Source: an uncultured Winogradskyella sp. (GTDB taxonomy: Bacteria > Bacteroidota > Bacteroidia > Flavobacteriales > Flavobacteriaceae). From it: a stretch of DNA of 64,000 bases. The position numbers and the translations under genes were made by a program. The notes beneath the pieces are model-generated. The model had not been told where the DNA came from, did not search any database, and was given only the letters and a program-made list of their open reading frames with translations. Shown here piece after piece: positions 54,393-62,816 of this stretch (position 1 is the first letter of the stretch; each line of letters opens with the position of its first letter). Location of the stretch: positions 1 through 64,000 of the forward strand of contig NZ_CANLYI010000013.1 in the NCBI RefSeq assembly GCF_947495255.1, given 5' to 3'.

Positions 54393-55349
54393 TTGCAAGA
54401 GAAAAAACCACATCCAAAAGTAAAATCAGAACTTCATCCTAGAAGTCAGCATAGGGAACGTTATAATTTTAAAAAACTTATTAAAAGTTCACCAAAATTA
54501 GCAGCATATGTTGCACCTAATAAATATGGTGATGAGTCAATAGACTTTTTTAATCCTGCAGCTGTAAAAGAATTAAACAAAGCGTTGTTATTGCATCATT
54601 ATGATTTAGAGTATTGGGATATTCCTGAGCATTATTTGTGTCCTCCAATTCCTGGTAGAGCCGATTATATCCATAATATTGCCGATTTATTAAAAGGTAA
54701 AAGTTCTGAAATCCCTCAAGGAAATCATATTAGAGGTTTAGATATTGGTGTTGGTGCTAACTGTATTTACCCTATTATTGGTCAGCATGAATATGGTTGG
54801 TCTTTTATTGGTAGTGATACAGATGAAAAAGCAATTAGCTCAGCCAAAGAAATAGAGCAACGTAATTATAATTTAAAATCTACAGTAGAGATTAGACGAC
54901 AAGAAAAATCGAATGATTTCTTCCACAATATTTTAAAACCTGAAGAAAAAGTAGATTTCACTATTTGTAATCCTCCGTTTCATGCGTCTTTAGATGATGC
55001 TCAAAAAGCAAGTCTAAAAAAACTAAAAAATCTAAAAGGAAAACGACCAAGCAAGGCACTTTTAAATTTTGGTGGTCAGCAGAATGAGTTATGGACCAAA
55101 GGAGGTGAAGTGCGTTTTGTAAAAGATATGATTTACGAAAGCAAACAATTTGGTAAACAATGCTATTGGTTTACAAGTTTAATTTCTAAAGAAGTAACTT
55201 TAAAACCAACGTATAAGGTTTTACAAAAAGTAAATGCAACTGAAGTAAAAACGATTGAAATGGGACAGGGTAACAAAATCAGCAGATTTATTGCTTGGAC
55301 ATTCTTAACCGAACAAGAACAAAAGGATTGGATTGCAACACGTTGGTAA
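54393..55349 (+). CDS. rlmF: 23S rRNA (adenine(1618)-N6)-methyltransferase RlmF
   Basis: Methylates adenine 1618 of 23S rRNA. The 318-residue protein has HPRSQHRERYNFKKLI at the start, the AdoMet loop RGLDIGVGANCIYPIIG, and the catalytic CNPPFHAS motif, plus the RPSKALLNFGGQQNELW segment of this family. No ATG fits; TTG at 54393 is the start, 18 bases after the preceding gene. A 77-base hairpin repeat lies after it. Confidence 0.95.
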   Translation: MQEKKPHPKVKSELHPRSQHRERYNFKKLIKSSPKLAAYVAPNKYGDESIDFFNPAAVKELNKALLLHHYDLEYWDIPEHYLCPPIPGRADYIHNIADLLKGKSSEIPQGNHIRGLDIGVGANCIYPIIGQHEYGWSFIGSDTDEKAISSAKEIEQRNYNLKSTVEIRRQEKSNDFFHNILKPEEKVDFTICNPPFHASLDDAQKASLKKLKNLKGKRPSKALLNFGGQQNELWTKGGEVRFVKDMIYESKQFGKQCYWFTSLISKEVTLKPTYKVLQKVNATEVKTIEMGQGNKISRFIAWTFLTEQEQKDWIATRW

Positions 55350-55365
55350 AATTAATATTCTACTT

Positions 55366-55442
55366 TTGTCATTCCGTAATTAATGCGGAATCTACTTTAA
55401 ACTTTACGGTTAGATAGATTCCTGCCTTCGCAGGAATGACAG
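55366..55442 (+). repeat. 77-bp repeat with terminal inverted ends and hairpins
   Basis: Ends TGTCATTCC and GGAATGACA are perfect inverted repeats. Inside are two hairpins, TTCCG...CGGAA on the left and TTCCTGC-CTTC-GCAGGAA on the right. The form matches the GTCATTCCTGCGAAGGCAGGAA repeats that, from memory, are scattered widely in bacterial genomes. It lies between rlmF and the DEAD-box gene. Confidence 0.75.
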
Positions 55443-55462
55443 ATAATACAAATACAAAACAT

Positions 55463-56698
55463 ATGTCATTTAAAGACTTACACTTAATAAAGCCATTACT
55501 AAAAGCTGTTGCAGCTTCTGGTTACGCAGAACCAACTTTGGTACAACAACGTACTATTCCTTTCGTTTTAGACAAAAAGGATGTTATTGTTTCTGCACAA
55601 ACCGGAACAGGAAAAACAGCTGCCTTTGCATTGCCTATTCTTCAGCAATTGTATGATAAGCAAGATGCACCTAAAAAGGGAAAGAAAATAAGAGCTTTAA
55701 TCATAAGTCCTACTCGAGAATTAGCCATTCAAATTCAACAAAACTTTAAAACTTATGCTGAGTTCACTAACCTAAAATCTTTAGTGGTTTTTGGTGGTGC
55801 TTCTATTGAACCACAAATTGATATGCTAAAAAATGGTGTTGATATTTTAGTGGCAACACCTGGTCGTCTGCTCGATTTACACAAGCAAGATTACATAAAT
55901 CTCGATTATGTTGAAACATTTGTTTTAGATGAAGCCGATTTAATGTTAGCTATGGGTTTTATTGATGATGTAAAAAAGATTGACCGTTTATGTCCTGAGG
56001 AAAAACAAACCTTATTATTCTCAGCAACGATTCCTTATAAAATTGAAGAATTAGCAAAAACCATTCTTAAAGACCCAGAACGTATTGATGTTACACCAAC
56101 TAAATCTGTAGCAAAAGACGTGAGTCAGGTGTTGTATTATGTTCCTAAACAAAGTAAAATTGAATTGTGTTTGCATTTAATGCGAAATACTATTGAAGGT
56201 AACGTTCTTATTTTTAGACGTACTAAATATGGTGTTGATAAGCTTGAAGAAACTTTATCAAAAAACGGTTTTGCAGTAAATAGTATACATGGAGATAAAC
56301 CACAAAGCGAACGCCAAAATGCTCTTAATAAATTTAAGAATGGCTACGTTAAAATTCTAATTGCAACAGATGTTGCTGCTCGTGGAATTGATATTAATGA
56401 ACTAGATAATGTTCTTAATTTTGATATGCCAAATGTAGCAGAAACTTACATTCATAGAATAGGTAGAACTGGTAGAGCTGGTAACACAGGTAAAGCGTAC
56501 GCAATGTGTTCTGCTGATGAGAAGAGTTATGTAAAAACGATTCAGAATGCTATTAATGTTCAAATACCTGTTGAGACTGAACATCCTTATCCTTTAGACC
56601 CAAAAGCTCAACCTGTTGTACATAAACGACAAGGTAGTAAGTATAAAAAAGGAAGAAAGAGTGAGGCTTCTAAGAAGAAGAAGAAACGCTGGTATTAG
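55463..56698 (+). CDS. DEAD/DEAH box RNA helicase
   Basis: A 411-residue RNA helicase. AQTGTGKT (motif I) at 45-52, PTRELA (Ia), DEAD (II) at 156-159, SAT (III) and HRIGRTGRAG (VI) are all intact. The C terminus is a basic lysine-rich tail (KKGRKSEASKKKKKRWY) that probably binds RNA. It belongs to the RhlE-type group used in ribosome assembly and cold adaptation. I use the ATG at 55463 because the upstream in-frame ATG at 55436 lies inside the hairpin repeat and its extra nine residues are repeat-derived. A terminator follows. Confidence 0.95.
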   Translation: MSFKDLHLIKPLLKAVAASGYAEPTLVQQRTIPFVLDKKDVIVSAQTGTGKTAAFALPILQQLYDKQDAPKKGKKIRALIISPTRELAIQIQQNFKTYAEFTNLKSLVVFGGASIEPQIDMLKNGVDILVATPGRLLDLHKQDYINLDYVETFVLDEADLMLAMGFIDDVKKIDRLCPEEKQTLLFSATIPYKIEELAKTILKDPERIDVTPTKSVAKDVSQVLYYVPKQSKIELCLHLMRNTIEGNVLIFRRTKYGVDKLEETLSKNGFAVNSIHGDKPQSERQNALNKFKNGYVKILIATDVAARGIDINELDNVLNFDMPNVAETYIHRIGRTGRAGNTGKAYAMCSADEKSYVKTIQNAINVQIPVETEHPYPLDPKAQPVVHKRQGSKYKKGRKSEASKKKKKRWY

Positions 56699-56750
56699 GT
56701 TAGATTGATTAGACTTTTTAGATATAAAAATATTAAAATCAAGAACAAAG

Positions 56751-56786
56751 ACAAAAAGCACTTAGGTTATCTAAGTGCTTTTTGTG
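56751..56786 (+). terminator. terminator after the DEAD-box gene
   Basis: ACAAAAAGCACTTAG pairs perfectly with CTAAGTGCTTTTTGT around GTTAT. Confidence 0.8.
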
Positions 56787-56895
56787 TTATAAAGATTAAA
56801 AAACTACTCTCAAAGGTTTCAAACTATCAATAAAAAGATTGATTTTAATTGAATATGTTTAAATTTAAGCGGAATATGAACTCACCAACCAAAAC

Positions 56896-58209
56896 ATGAG
56901 CGAAGATTATAACAAACCAGCGTTTAAAAAACTGCTTCAAAAACTACAAGAAGAAAGTTGGCAATTAGAATTACTGATTTCTGGTTTTGCCATATTTGGT
57001 TTGTTTAGTGCTTTTCCTGCTTTAAAAATTGCATTAAACACAACTAAAACTAATGACAACTTTCAGCTAGGTGTTATCTTAATAATAGCATTATCTGCTT
57101 GTTCTATTTTAATTTTTAATTTACTACTACATGTCCTTTTACGTGGACTTTGGATTGGTGCTTTAGGATTACGATATGTATCTGGTGATATTGATTATGA
57201 AAGACTAAATTACAGTAACAAATTTGATAATTATCTTAGAAAAAAGGTTGGCTCTTTTGACAAATACATAGCACGTTTAGAAAATTATTGCAGTATTATT
57301 TTTGCTATCTCCTTCTTATTAATTTTTTACGTTTTAGCTTATGCTCTAACCATTACTGCCATTGGTTTAACTATTTATTTCTTTTTACAAGAACCTGAAG
57401 TTGGTTCTATATTAACTTGGATTGGAGTTCCTATATTAGTGTTTTTTATAGTTGGAATGCTCCTCACTTTTTTCGACTTTATTACCTTAGGTTTTTTAAA
57501 AAAGAAAAACTGGATAAGTAAAATATACTTCCCAATCTATTGGGTGTTTAGTTTTATTACGTTATCCTTTCTATACAGACCTTTAGTCTATAATTTTTTA
57601 GACAATAAATTTGGAAGACGTTTAAGTTTCTTCCTTGTGCCTATTTATCTTGCTCTTCTCTTTATAATAACGCTTAACTACAATCATTCTAATTATTTTA
57701 GTTTTGAAGAGTCGTCTGGTAGTAGAATAGCAAACTCTGAAAACTATGAGGATCAAATCATTGATGATTCAGACTTTATAAGTGAGATTGCAATTAATAG
57801 CAAAGTTATAACCAATTCTTTTGTAAAGGTTTTTATTGTTTACAGTAAGTTTATTGAAGACGACATCTATGATTTTAATACTGAATTAAAACCTGAAAAA
57901 GATGAAAGAGGAGTAACTTCTAATTTTATAAATATAGACTTAGGTTCTACAGAGAAAGTAAAAGAAAAAAATGCTTTTTTTGATGCGTTTAATACTATGT
58001 ACTCTGTTGAGATAGATTCAGTAACCTATAATGCCGAATTTATTCTAGGTAAATCTATTAAGAAGCAAAATGGTTTTGAAACTTATATTGGTATAAAAAA
58101 TCTAAATGAAGGAAAGCATCTTTTAACTGTAAAACGAAAAGAGATAAAAGATTCTGACACCATAATAAAAGTTGATGCTCGCATTCCGTTTTGGTATTAC
58201 CCAGATTAA
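56896..58209 (+). CDS. hypothetical polytopic membrane protein
   Basis: A 437-residue protein with six or seven membrane helices between residues 25 and 260 and a soluble C-terminal part of about 175 residues, probably outside the cytoplasm. I do not recognise the family, though the layout is familiar from other flavobacteria. It overlaps the anti-sigma candidate gene on the other strand by 4 bases. Function unknown. Confidence 0.65.
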   Translation: MSEDYNKPAFKKLLQKLQEESWQLELLISGFAIFGLFSAFPALKIALNTTKTNDNFQLGVILIIALSACSILIFNLLLHVLLRGLWIGALGLRYVSGDIDYERLNYSNKFDNYLRKKVGSFDKYIARLENYCSIIFAISFLLIFYVLAYALTITAIGLTIYFFLQEPEVGSILTWIGVPILVFFIVGMLLTFFDFITLGFLKKKNWISKIYFPIYWVFSFITLSFLYRPLVYNFLDNKFGRRLSFFLVPIYLALLFIITLNYNHSNYFSFEESSGSRIANSENYEDQIIDDSDFISEIAINSKVITNSFVKVFIVYSKFIEDDIYDFNTELKPEKDERGVTSNFINIDLGSTEKVKEKNAFFDAFNTMYSVEIDSVTYNAEFILGKSIKKQNGFETYIGIKNLNEGKHLLTVKRKEIKDSDTIIKVDARIPFWYYPD

Positions 58210-58610
58210 AATGTCATTCGTTTATTAAAATAATATTTTAGTAATGGCACTTGTATGCTTACCATTATAGCTAAAAACACAACGGCATACATTAAAGTTG
58301 AAGACAAATTATTTGAAACATTTTCGAATAGGTTTAAAGAGACATTAGACCAATCAAAACGATTTAACCAACTACTATTTACTTCTGATTCATTTATAGT
58401 TAAGTAACCAACCAAAGCAATAAATCCACCAATAATAATAAACCAGACTGACTTAGGTATTAATGGTTTATAAACGGTTGCTTCTGAATTAGCAACAGCT
58501 TCAACCTTAGACATTACCTTATCTGTAAAATCTACTGATGGTTGTTCTAAAGCATCTGCAGACATTAATTTCTCAATAAATGCTTCTAATTTTTTCTCAT
58601 CACTTTCCAT
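58206..58610 (-). CDS. probable anti-sigma factor
   Basis: A 134-residue protein. The first 55 residues are acidic and helical (KKLEAFIEKLMSADALEQPS), like a sigma-binding region, and are followed by two membrane helices (WFIIIGGFIALVGYLTI and AVVFLAIMVSIQVPLL). It overlaps the sigma gene by 11 bases, the usual order in sigma/anti-sigma operons. I recognise no named anti-sigma family or zinc-binding HxxxCxxC motif, so the role is inferred from context. Confidence 0.6.
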   Translation of the reverse strand: MESDEKKLEAFIEKLMSADALEQPSVDFTDKVMSKVEAVANSEATVYKPLIPKSVWFIIIGGFIALVGYLTINESEVNSSWLNRFDWSNVSLNLFENVSNNLSSTLMYAVVFLAIMVSIQVPLLKYYFNKRMTF

Positions 58611-59181
58611 AATTCATACTGTTTTGAGGTTCTAAATACTGCTCTAAAATAACAGCTAGTTTTTTTCTTGCTCTAAATAGCTTCACTTTAACTGTATTAG
58701 CTTCAAGGTTTATAATCTTAGAAATTTCCTCTAAAGTTAACTCTTCAAAATAAAACAGTGTTATTAACGCACTACTATCTTCTGGTAGCATATGAATACA
58801 CTTTTTTATTAATGTATGCTTTTCTTCTTTTATTAAATTATCTAAAGCATTGTCAATAGTCTCTAACTTATTAAAAGTAAATTCATCTATTGCTACGTCA
58901 TTAATATGTTTCTTGTTCTTTTTTATTCTATCTAAACACGTATTATAAGTTACTCTATAAATCCAAGTCGAAAACTTAGAATCGCCTTTAAATTTGTTCA
59001 ACGACCTAAAAACCTTTACAAAAGTATCTTGAGCCACCTCTTCTGCTTCTTCTCTATGCTTTAACATCCGCAATGCTAAAGTATAAACCAAGTCCTTATA
59101 ACGATTCACTATTTGCGCATACGCTTTAGTGTCGCCATTTTGTATCGCTTTAATTAATAATTGGTCGTCGTTGGTGGTCAT
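58600..59181 (-). CDS. ECF RNA polymerase sigma factor
   Basis: A 193-residue sigma-70 family ECF factor. Region 2 (YKDLVYTLALRMLKHREEAEEVAQDTFVKVF then STWIYRVTYNTCLDRIKKNKK) binds the -10 element and core polymerase; region 4 (LEEISKIINLEANTVKVKLFRARKKL) binds the -35 element. The first gene of a two-gene operon with the probable anti-sigma. Its own promoter shares the -35 AAGTGTAACC and -10 CGTC with the divergent gene, implying autoregulation. The leader would be only about 5 bases, so translation starts almost at the transcript end. Confidence 0.93.
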   Translation of the reverse strand: MTTNDDQLLIKAIQNGDTKAYAQIVNRYKDLVYTLALRMLKHREEAEEVAQDTFVKVFRSLNKFKGDSKFSTWIYRVTYNTCLDRIKKNKKHINDVAIDEFTFNKLETIDNALDNLIKEEKHTLIKKCIHMLPEDSSALITLFYFEELTLEEISKIINLEANTVKVKLFRARKKLAVILEQYLEPQNSMNYGK

Positions 59182-59192
59182 TATATATTTAA

Positions 59193-59222
59193 GACGACAC
59201 TTTGTTATGTAAGGTTACACTT
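59193..59222 (-). promoter_or_regulatory. ECF-type promoter of the sigma/anti-sigma operon
   Basis: On the minus strand AAGTGTAACC (-35), 16 bases, then CGTC (-10, at 59193-59196). The arms are identical to the promoter at 59249-59278 on the other strand. This is the AAC...CGTC form used by ECF sigma factors. Confidence 0.7.
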
Positions 59223-59248
59223 ATTCAAAATTTTATTTTTTTCGAGAA

Positions 59249-59278
59249 AAGTGTAACCTCTGATTCATACCTATCGTC
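59249..59278 (+). promoter_or_regulatory. ECF-type promoter of the DUF6249 gene
   Basis: AAGTGTAACC (-35), 16 bases, then CGTC at 59275-59278. It mirrors the promoter on the other strand, the two -35 boxes forming an 11-bp inverted repeat. Transcription would begin near 59285, 40 bases before the ATG at 59325. Confidence 0.7.
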
Positions 59279-59324
59279 ATAAGGTATGTAACAAATAAAA
59301 TTAATCAATTAAAAATCAAACATT

Positions 59325-59669
59325 ATGAACGTAGAAATTTTAATACCAATGAGTCTTTTTTTGGCCATCTTCGGAATCGTATATCTTTACTATTCAACAC
59401 GAAACAAAGAACGACTAGCACTTATAGAAAAAGGTGCAGATGCTAGTATATTTAATATAGGCAAGCGATCAGGTTCTTCTTGGAAAGTGGTTGTTCTAAA
59501 TTTATCTTTTCTTTTAATGGGAATTGGTCTAGGTATATTAATAGCAAGTATACTCGATACTTACACTGTTTTAGATGATGCTGTTTATCCTTCAATGATA
59601 TTCTTAATGGCTGGTGCTGGCTTGTATGTTGGCTTTACACAAACAAAAAAACATGTAGATAAAGACTAA
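59325..59669 (+). CDS. DUF6249 family membrane protein
   Basis: A 114-residue protein with membrane helices at about 5-25, 50-75 and 85-105. It has the LIEKGADASIF motif after the first helix, as in the DUF6249 family found in Bacteroidota. Divergent from the ECF sigma factor and preceded by an identical ECF promoter, so it is the likely target of that factor. A role in membrane stress is inferred. Confidence 0.8.
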   Translation: MNVEILIPMSLFLAIFGIVYLYYSTRNKERLALIEKGADASIFNIGKRSGSSWKVVVLNLSFLLMGIGLGILIASILDTYTVLDDAVYPSMIFLMAGAGLYVGFTQTKKHVDKD

Positions 59670-59689
59670 AATCTGTAATCCTTTAAATA

Positions 59690-59718
59690 TTAAAACGTCT
59701 CATAATTGAGGCGTTTTT
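59690..59718 (+). terminator. terminator after the DUF6249 gene
   Basis: AAAACGTCTCA pairs with TGAGGCGTTTT, one G-T pair, then a T run. It contains a CGTC by chance. Confidence 0.7.
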
Positions 59719-59763
59719 TTATGCCTATAAATGATGTATCTTTAAAATCTATAAAACTTTAGC

Positions 59764-60741
59764 ATGTACAAAATTCTAATTACGCTTCTATTAATTGGGC
59801 AATTATCCTTTGCTCAGATTACCATAAAAGATAGCATTTCTAAATATCCTGTAAGTTATGCAACCATTTCTTTTGGTAATGGCAACGGTATTTTCGCAGA
59901 TGATGAAGGTGTTTTTATTTTTACAGAAAAGTTATATCCAGATATCGATTCGTTATTTATATCTGCCATTGGTTTTAAAGATTTAAATATTTCTACAGAA
60001 AATCTTTCTGAAGAATTATTAATGCAATCGCAATCTCATCAATTAGATGAAGTAATGCTAAATTTTAAAAAGGACCGAAAATTTAAAGAAGAAAAACTAA
60101 AACCGTCTTTAGATGATGATTATTACAATTGTTGGTTACCAACTATAGAATCTGAAATTGCCGTTTACTTCCCAAAAACATCAACTAAAGACCAAAAACT
60201 AAAAAGCGTTTTTTTTCCTATTGCTTTAGAGTCTAAAGATTGGAAAAAACGAAACAAAAAAAATAGTGACAAAAAGAAATTTTCAACCTTATTTAAAGTC
60301 CAGTTTTACAATAACAACAATGGTGTTCCTGGAAACGTTTTAACCTACGAAACTATTGTTTTTAGAGCTACAGAAAAAGATGGCGATGCCTATGAGCTAA
60401 ATGTAGATGACTTTGATATTCATATACCAGATAATGGTTTTTTTGTATCACTACAGGTATTAGGATACACAGATAAAAATGGTAAATTATTACCTAATAA
60501 AAAGTATAAAGAGATTGAATCTAAAAACGGAAGTGTGGTTAAAATACCTACTAATTTTAGACCTCTTTTACCTTTTACAAATGAAGTTGAAGGTAAAAAC
60601 ACATTTATAAAACGTGTGTTTTTAAACAGTAATAATTGGGTGAAATTTGATAAAGGAAACGGATTACAATCGAGTCTACTACAAAAAGACTTATTTAATT
60701 ATGGTATTGGTTTAACTTACAAAACGTATAAAGATGAATGA
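59764..60741 (+). CDS. CarboxypepD_reg-like domain protein
   Basis: A 325-residue exported protein. The signal peptide ends near SFAQ (residue 18). Residues 20-95 (ITIKDSISKYPVSYATISFG, DEGVFIF, ISAIGFKDLNIS) form a carboxypeptidase regulatory-like beta sandwich, as at the N terminus of TonB-dependent receptors, but no plug or barrel follows. The rest is unrecognised. Its end overlaps the next gene by 8 bases, so these genes form an operon. Confidence 0.8.
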   Translation: MYKILITLLLIGQLSFAQITIKDSISKYPVSYATISFGNGNGIFADDEGVFIFTEKLYPDIDSLFISAIGFKDLNISTENLSEELLMQSQSHQLDEVMLNFKKDRKFKEEKLKPSLDDDYYNCWLPTIESEIAVYFPKTSTKDQKLKSVFFPIALESKDWKKRNKKNSDKKKFSTLFKVQFYNNNNGVPGNVLTYETIVFRATEKDGDAYELNVDDFDIHIPDNGFFVSLQVLGYTDKNGKLLPNKKYKEIESKNGSVVKIPTNFRPLLPFTNEVEGKNTFIKRVFLNSNNWVKFDKGNGLQSSLLQKDLFNYGIGLTYKTYKDE

Positions 60742-61087
60742 ACCCATTGGTCTTTACATTATGGCAGGAATATATGTTCTTGCAGGAATAATACATTTTA
60801 TAAAGCCAAAAATGTACATGTGTATTATGCCTAATTATCTCCCAAATCATAGAGCTTTAGTTTATCTAAGCGGAATTGCAGAAATTCTATTAGGTATTGG
60901 ATTATATTTTCCGGTATTAAAAACAGTTTCTATTTATGAAATAATTACAATGTTAGCCGTTTTTCTTATGGTACATTTTTATATGCTATCTGGTGAAAAA
61001 GCTTCTGCCGGAATACCCAAATGGATTTTATTGTTACGCTTACCTTTGCAATTTTTCTTAATGTATTGGGCTTTTATTTATCTATAA
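60734..61087 (+). CDS. DoxX-like membrane protein
   Basis: A 117-residue protein with four hydrophobic helices and the DoxX-type pattern GIYVLAGIIHFIKPKMYMCIMP, then YLSGIAEILLGIGL. DoxX family members are small inner-membrane proteins of varied or unknown role, some linked to redox or sulfur metabolism. It starts inside the 3' end of the preceding gene and is followed after 10 bases by the next. Confidence 0.85.
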   Translation: MNEPIGLYIMAGIYVLAGIIHFIKPKMYMCIMPNYLPNHRALVYLSGIAEILLGIGLYFPVLKTVSIYEIITMLAVFLMVHFYMLSGEKASAGIPKWILLLRLPLQFFLMYWAFIYL

Positions 61088-61097
61088 ATTATAAAGA

Positions 61098-61616
61098 ATG
61101 AATATTACTAAACATTGTCAACTATGTGACCATCAAGTAGTCGATTTTAAAACAGGAACGCTTTGTGGACTTACCCAACGGAAACCAGAGTTTATTAATA
61201 AATGTGTAAAGGCAAAATTAGATTCTAAACTAACATCTCAAATTGAATCTACAAATATTGAATATGAAGGTGTTTTAAAAACTAAATCTCTAGTTTACAT
61301 CAATTTTGTAGTTTTCTTAGTCATTGGATTGGCTGTTATCTTAGCTGGTTACTTTTTAGCACAATATTTATTACAATTTAGAGTAATCGCTGCAGCTCCT
61401 TTTATAATTTCAGCTGTTGGCTTAATGACTGTATTACCCTTAGCAACTGGTCCATTAAATCAATTTAGAAATGATTTAAAACTAACAAAATCTAAAAAAG
61501 ATGATGTAGATAATGTTTTAAAAATCTACAATATAAAATATGATATAGATTTAAAGTATGGCAGAAAATATCATGGTATACAAGATGTTGAAGTAGACCT
61601 AAATATTAAAAGGTAA
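61098..61616 (+). CDS. hypothetical membrane protein with Cys-rich N terminus
   Basis: A 172-residue protein. The first 40 residues hold four cysteines (HCQLCDHQ, TLCGLTQ, NKCVKAK), in a CxxC-x12-C-x12-C pattern that may bind zinc or iron-sulfur. Two membrane helices follow (about 68-95 and 97-118) and a charged C-terminal tail. I recognise no family. It lies in the operon between the DoxX-like and MFS genes. Confidence 0.7.
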   Translation: MNITKHCQLCDHQVVDFKTGTLCGLTQRKPEFINKCVKAKLDSKLTSQIESTNIEYEGVLKTKSLVYINFVVFLVIGLAVILAGYFLAQYLLQFRVIAAAPFIISAVGLMTVLPLATGPLNQFRNDLKLTKSKKDDVDNVLKIYNIKYDIDLKYGRKYHGIQDVEVDLNIKR

Positions 61617-61639
61617 GATCATTATAAATCTATAAATTA

Positions 61640-62815
61640 TTGAAAACGAAGAACACTACTACAAGTTGGGTTTTACCAATTATTATCTTTTCGCAATTTT
61701 GCTGCACATCACTTTGGTTTGCTGGTAATTCTATTATAGATGATTTAATTTTATTCTTTAATTTAAATACTGAATCACTTGGTTATATAAGTTCTTCCGT
61801 ACAATTTGGTTTTATTATTGGCACTTTTGTTTTTGCACTCCTAACATTGAGTGATCGCTTCTCGCCTACTCGTGTGTTCTTTATTTGCTCGATTTTTGGT
61901 GCTCTATTTAATCTTGGTTTACTGTATTCTAACAATACAATTATTACACTTCTTTTATTTCGGTTTTTAACGGGTTTTTGTTTGGCCGGAATTTATCCGG
62001 TTGGAATGAAAATTGCCGCTGACCATTTTGAAAAAGGATTAGGTAAATCTCTCAGTTTTTTAATAGCTGCACTAGTATTAGGAACCGCATTTCCGTATTT
62101 AATAAAATCTTTTAATTTAGATTTTAAATGGGAAATGGTGATATGGACAACGTCAACTTTAGCCTTATTAGGCGGAATTCTTATACTATTTTTTGTTCCA
62201 AATGGTCCTTATCAAAAACGTGCACAAAAATTTGATATGACTAAAACATTAAAGGTTTTTAAAGATAAATCGTTTCGGTCGGCTGCATTTGGGTATTTTG
62301 GACATATGTGGGAGCTCTATGCTTTTTGGACTTTTGTGCCTGTGTTGCTTTTAACACATTCTCAGCTTCATAATGCGGATTTAAATATTTCTCTATTTTC
62401 TTTTATAGTGATAGCTTCCGGAACTGTCTCTTGCGTTATTGGTGGCTTTATATCTAAATCTTATGGTATTAGAAAAACCGCCATTTTATCATTAAGTATT
62501 TCTGGTCTGTGCTGTTTGCTTTCACCATTGTTTTTTATGATAAGCTCTAGTCCTATTTTTATAATTTTTCTTATAATTTGGGGAATGGCCGTAATTGCAG
62601 ATTCGCCTTTATTCTCAACAATGGTTGCTCAAAATTGTGAAACACGATCTATTGGTACTGCATTAACTATTGTTAATTGTATTGGTTTTTCAATTACGAT
62701 TGTAAGTATTCAATTATTAAATGTTCTATTAGCCAATCAAAACTGCACACCATATGCATTTATGGTATTAGCTTTGGGTCCTATAATAGGATTAGTGTAT
62801 TTGAAGAAATCTTAA
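61640..62815 (+). CDS. MFS transporter
   Basis: A 391-residue major facilitator with about twelve membrane helices. The pattern FCCTSLWFAGNSII in helix 1, LTLSDRFSPTRVFFICSIFG at the loop between helices 2 and 3, and FLTGFCLAGIYPVGMKIAADHF in helix 4 are typical of this superfamily. The substrate is unknown. TTG is the start codon; no ATG fits. It follows the cysteine-rich gene by 23 bases and ends 1 base from the convergent M15 gene. Confidence 0.9.
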   Translation: MKTKNTTTSWVLPIIIFSQFCCTSLWFAGNSIIDDLILFFNLNTESLGYISSSVQFGFIIGTFVFALLTLSDRFSPTRVFFICSIFGALFNLGLLYSNNTIITLLLFRFLTGFCLAGIYPVGMKIAADHFEKGLGKSLSFLIAALVLGTAFPYLIKSFNLDFKWEMVIWTTSTLALLGGILILFFVPNGPYQKRAQKFDMTKTLKVFKDKSFRSAAFGYFGHMWELYAFWTFVPVLLLTHSQLHNADLNISLFSFIVIASGTVSCVIGGFISKSYGIRKTAILSLSISGLCCLLSPLFFMISSSPIFIIFLIIWGMAVIADSPLFSTMVAQNCETRSIGTALTIVNCIGFSITIVSIQLLNVLLANQNCTPYAFMVLALGPIIGLVYLKKS

Positions 62816-62816
62816 G

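Noticed and set aside
55436-55462. Nine-residue extension of the DEAD-box helicase
   Set aside because: Encoded by the end of the 77-bp repeat, so judged not translated.
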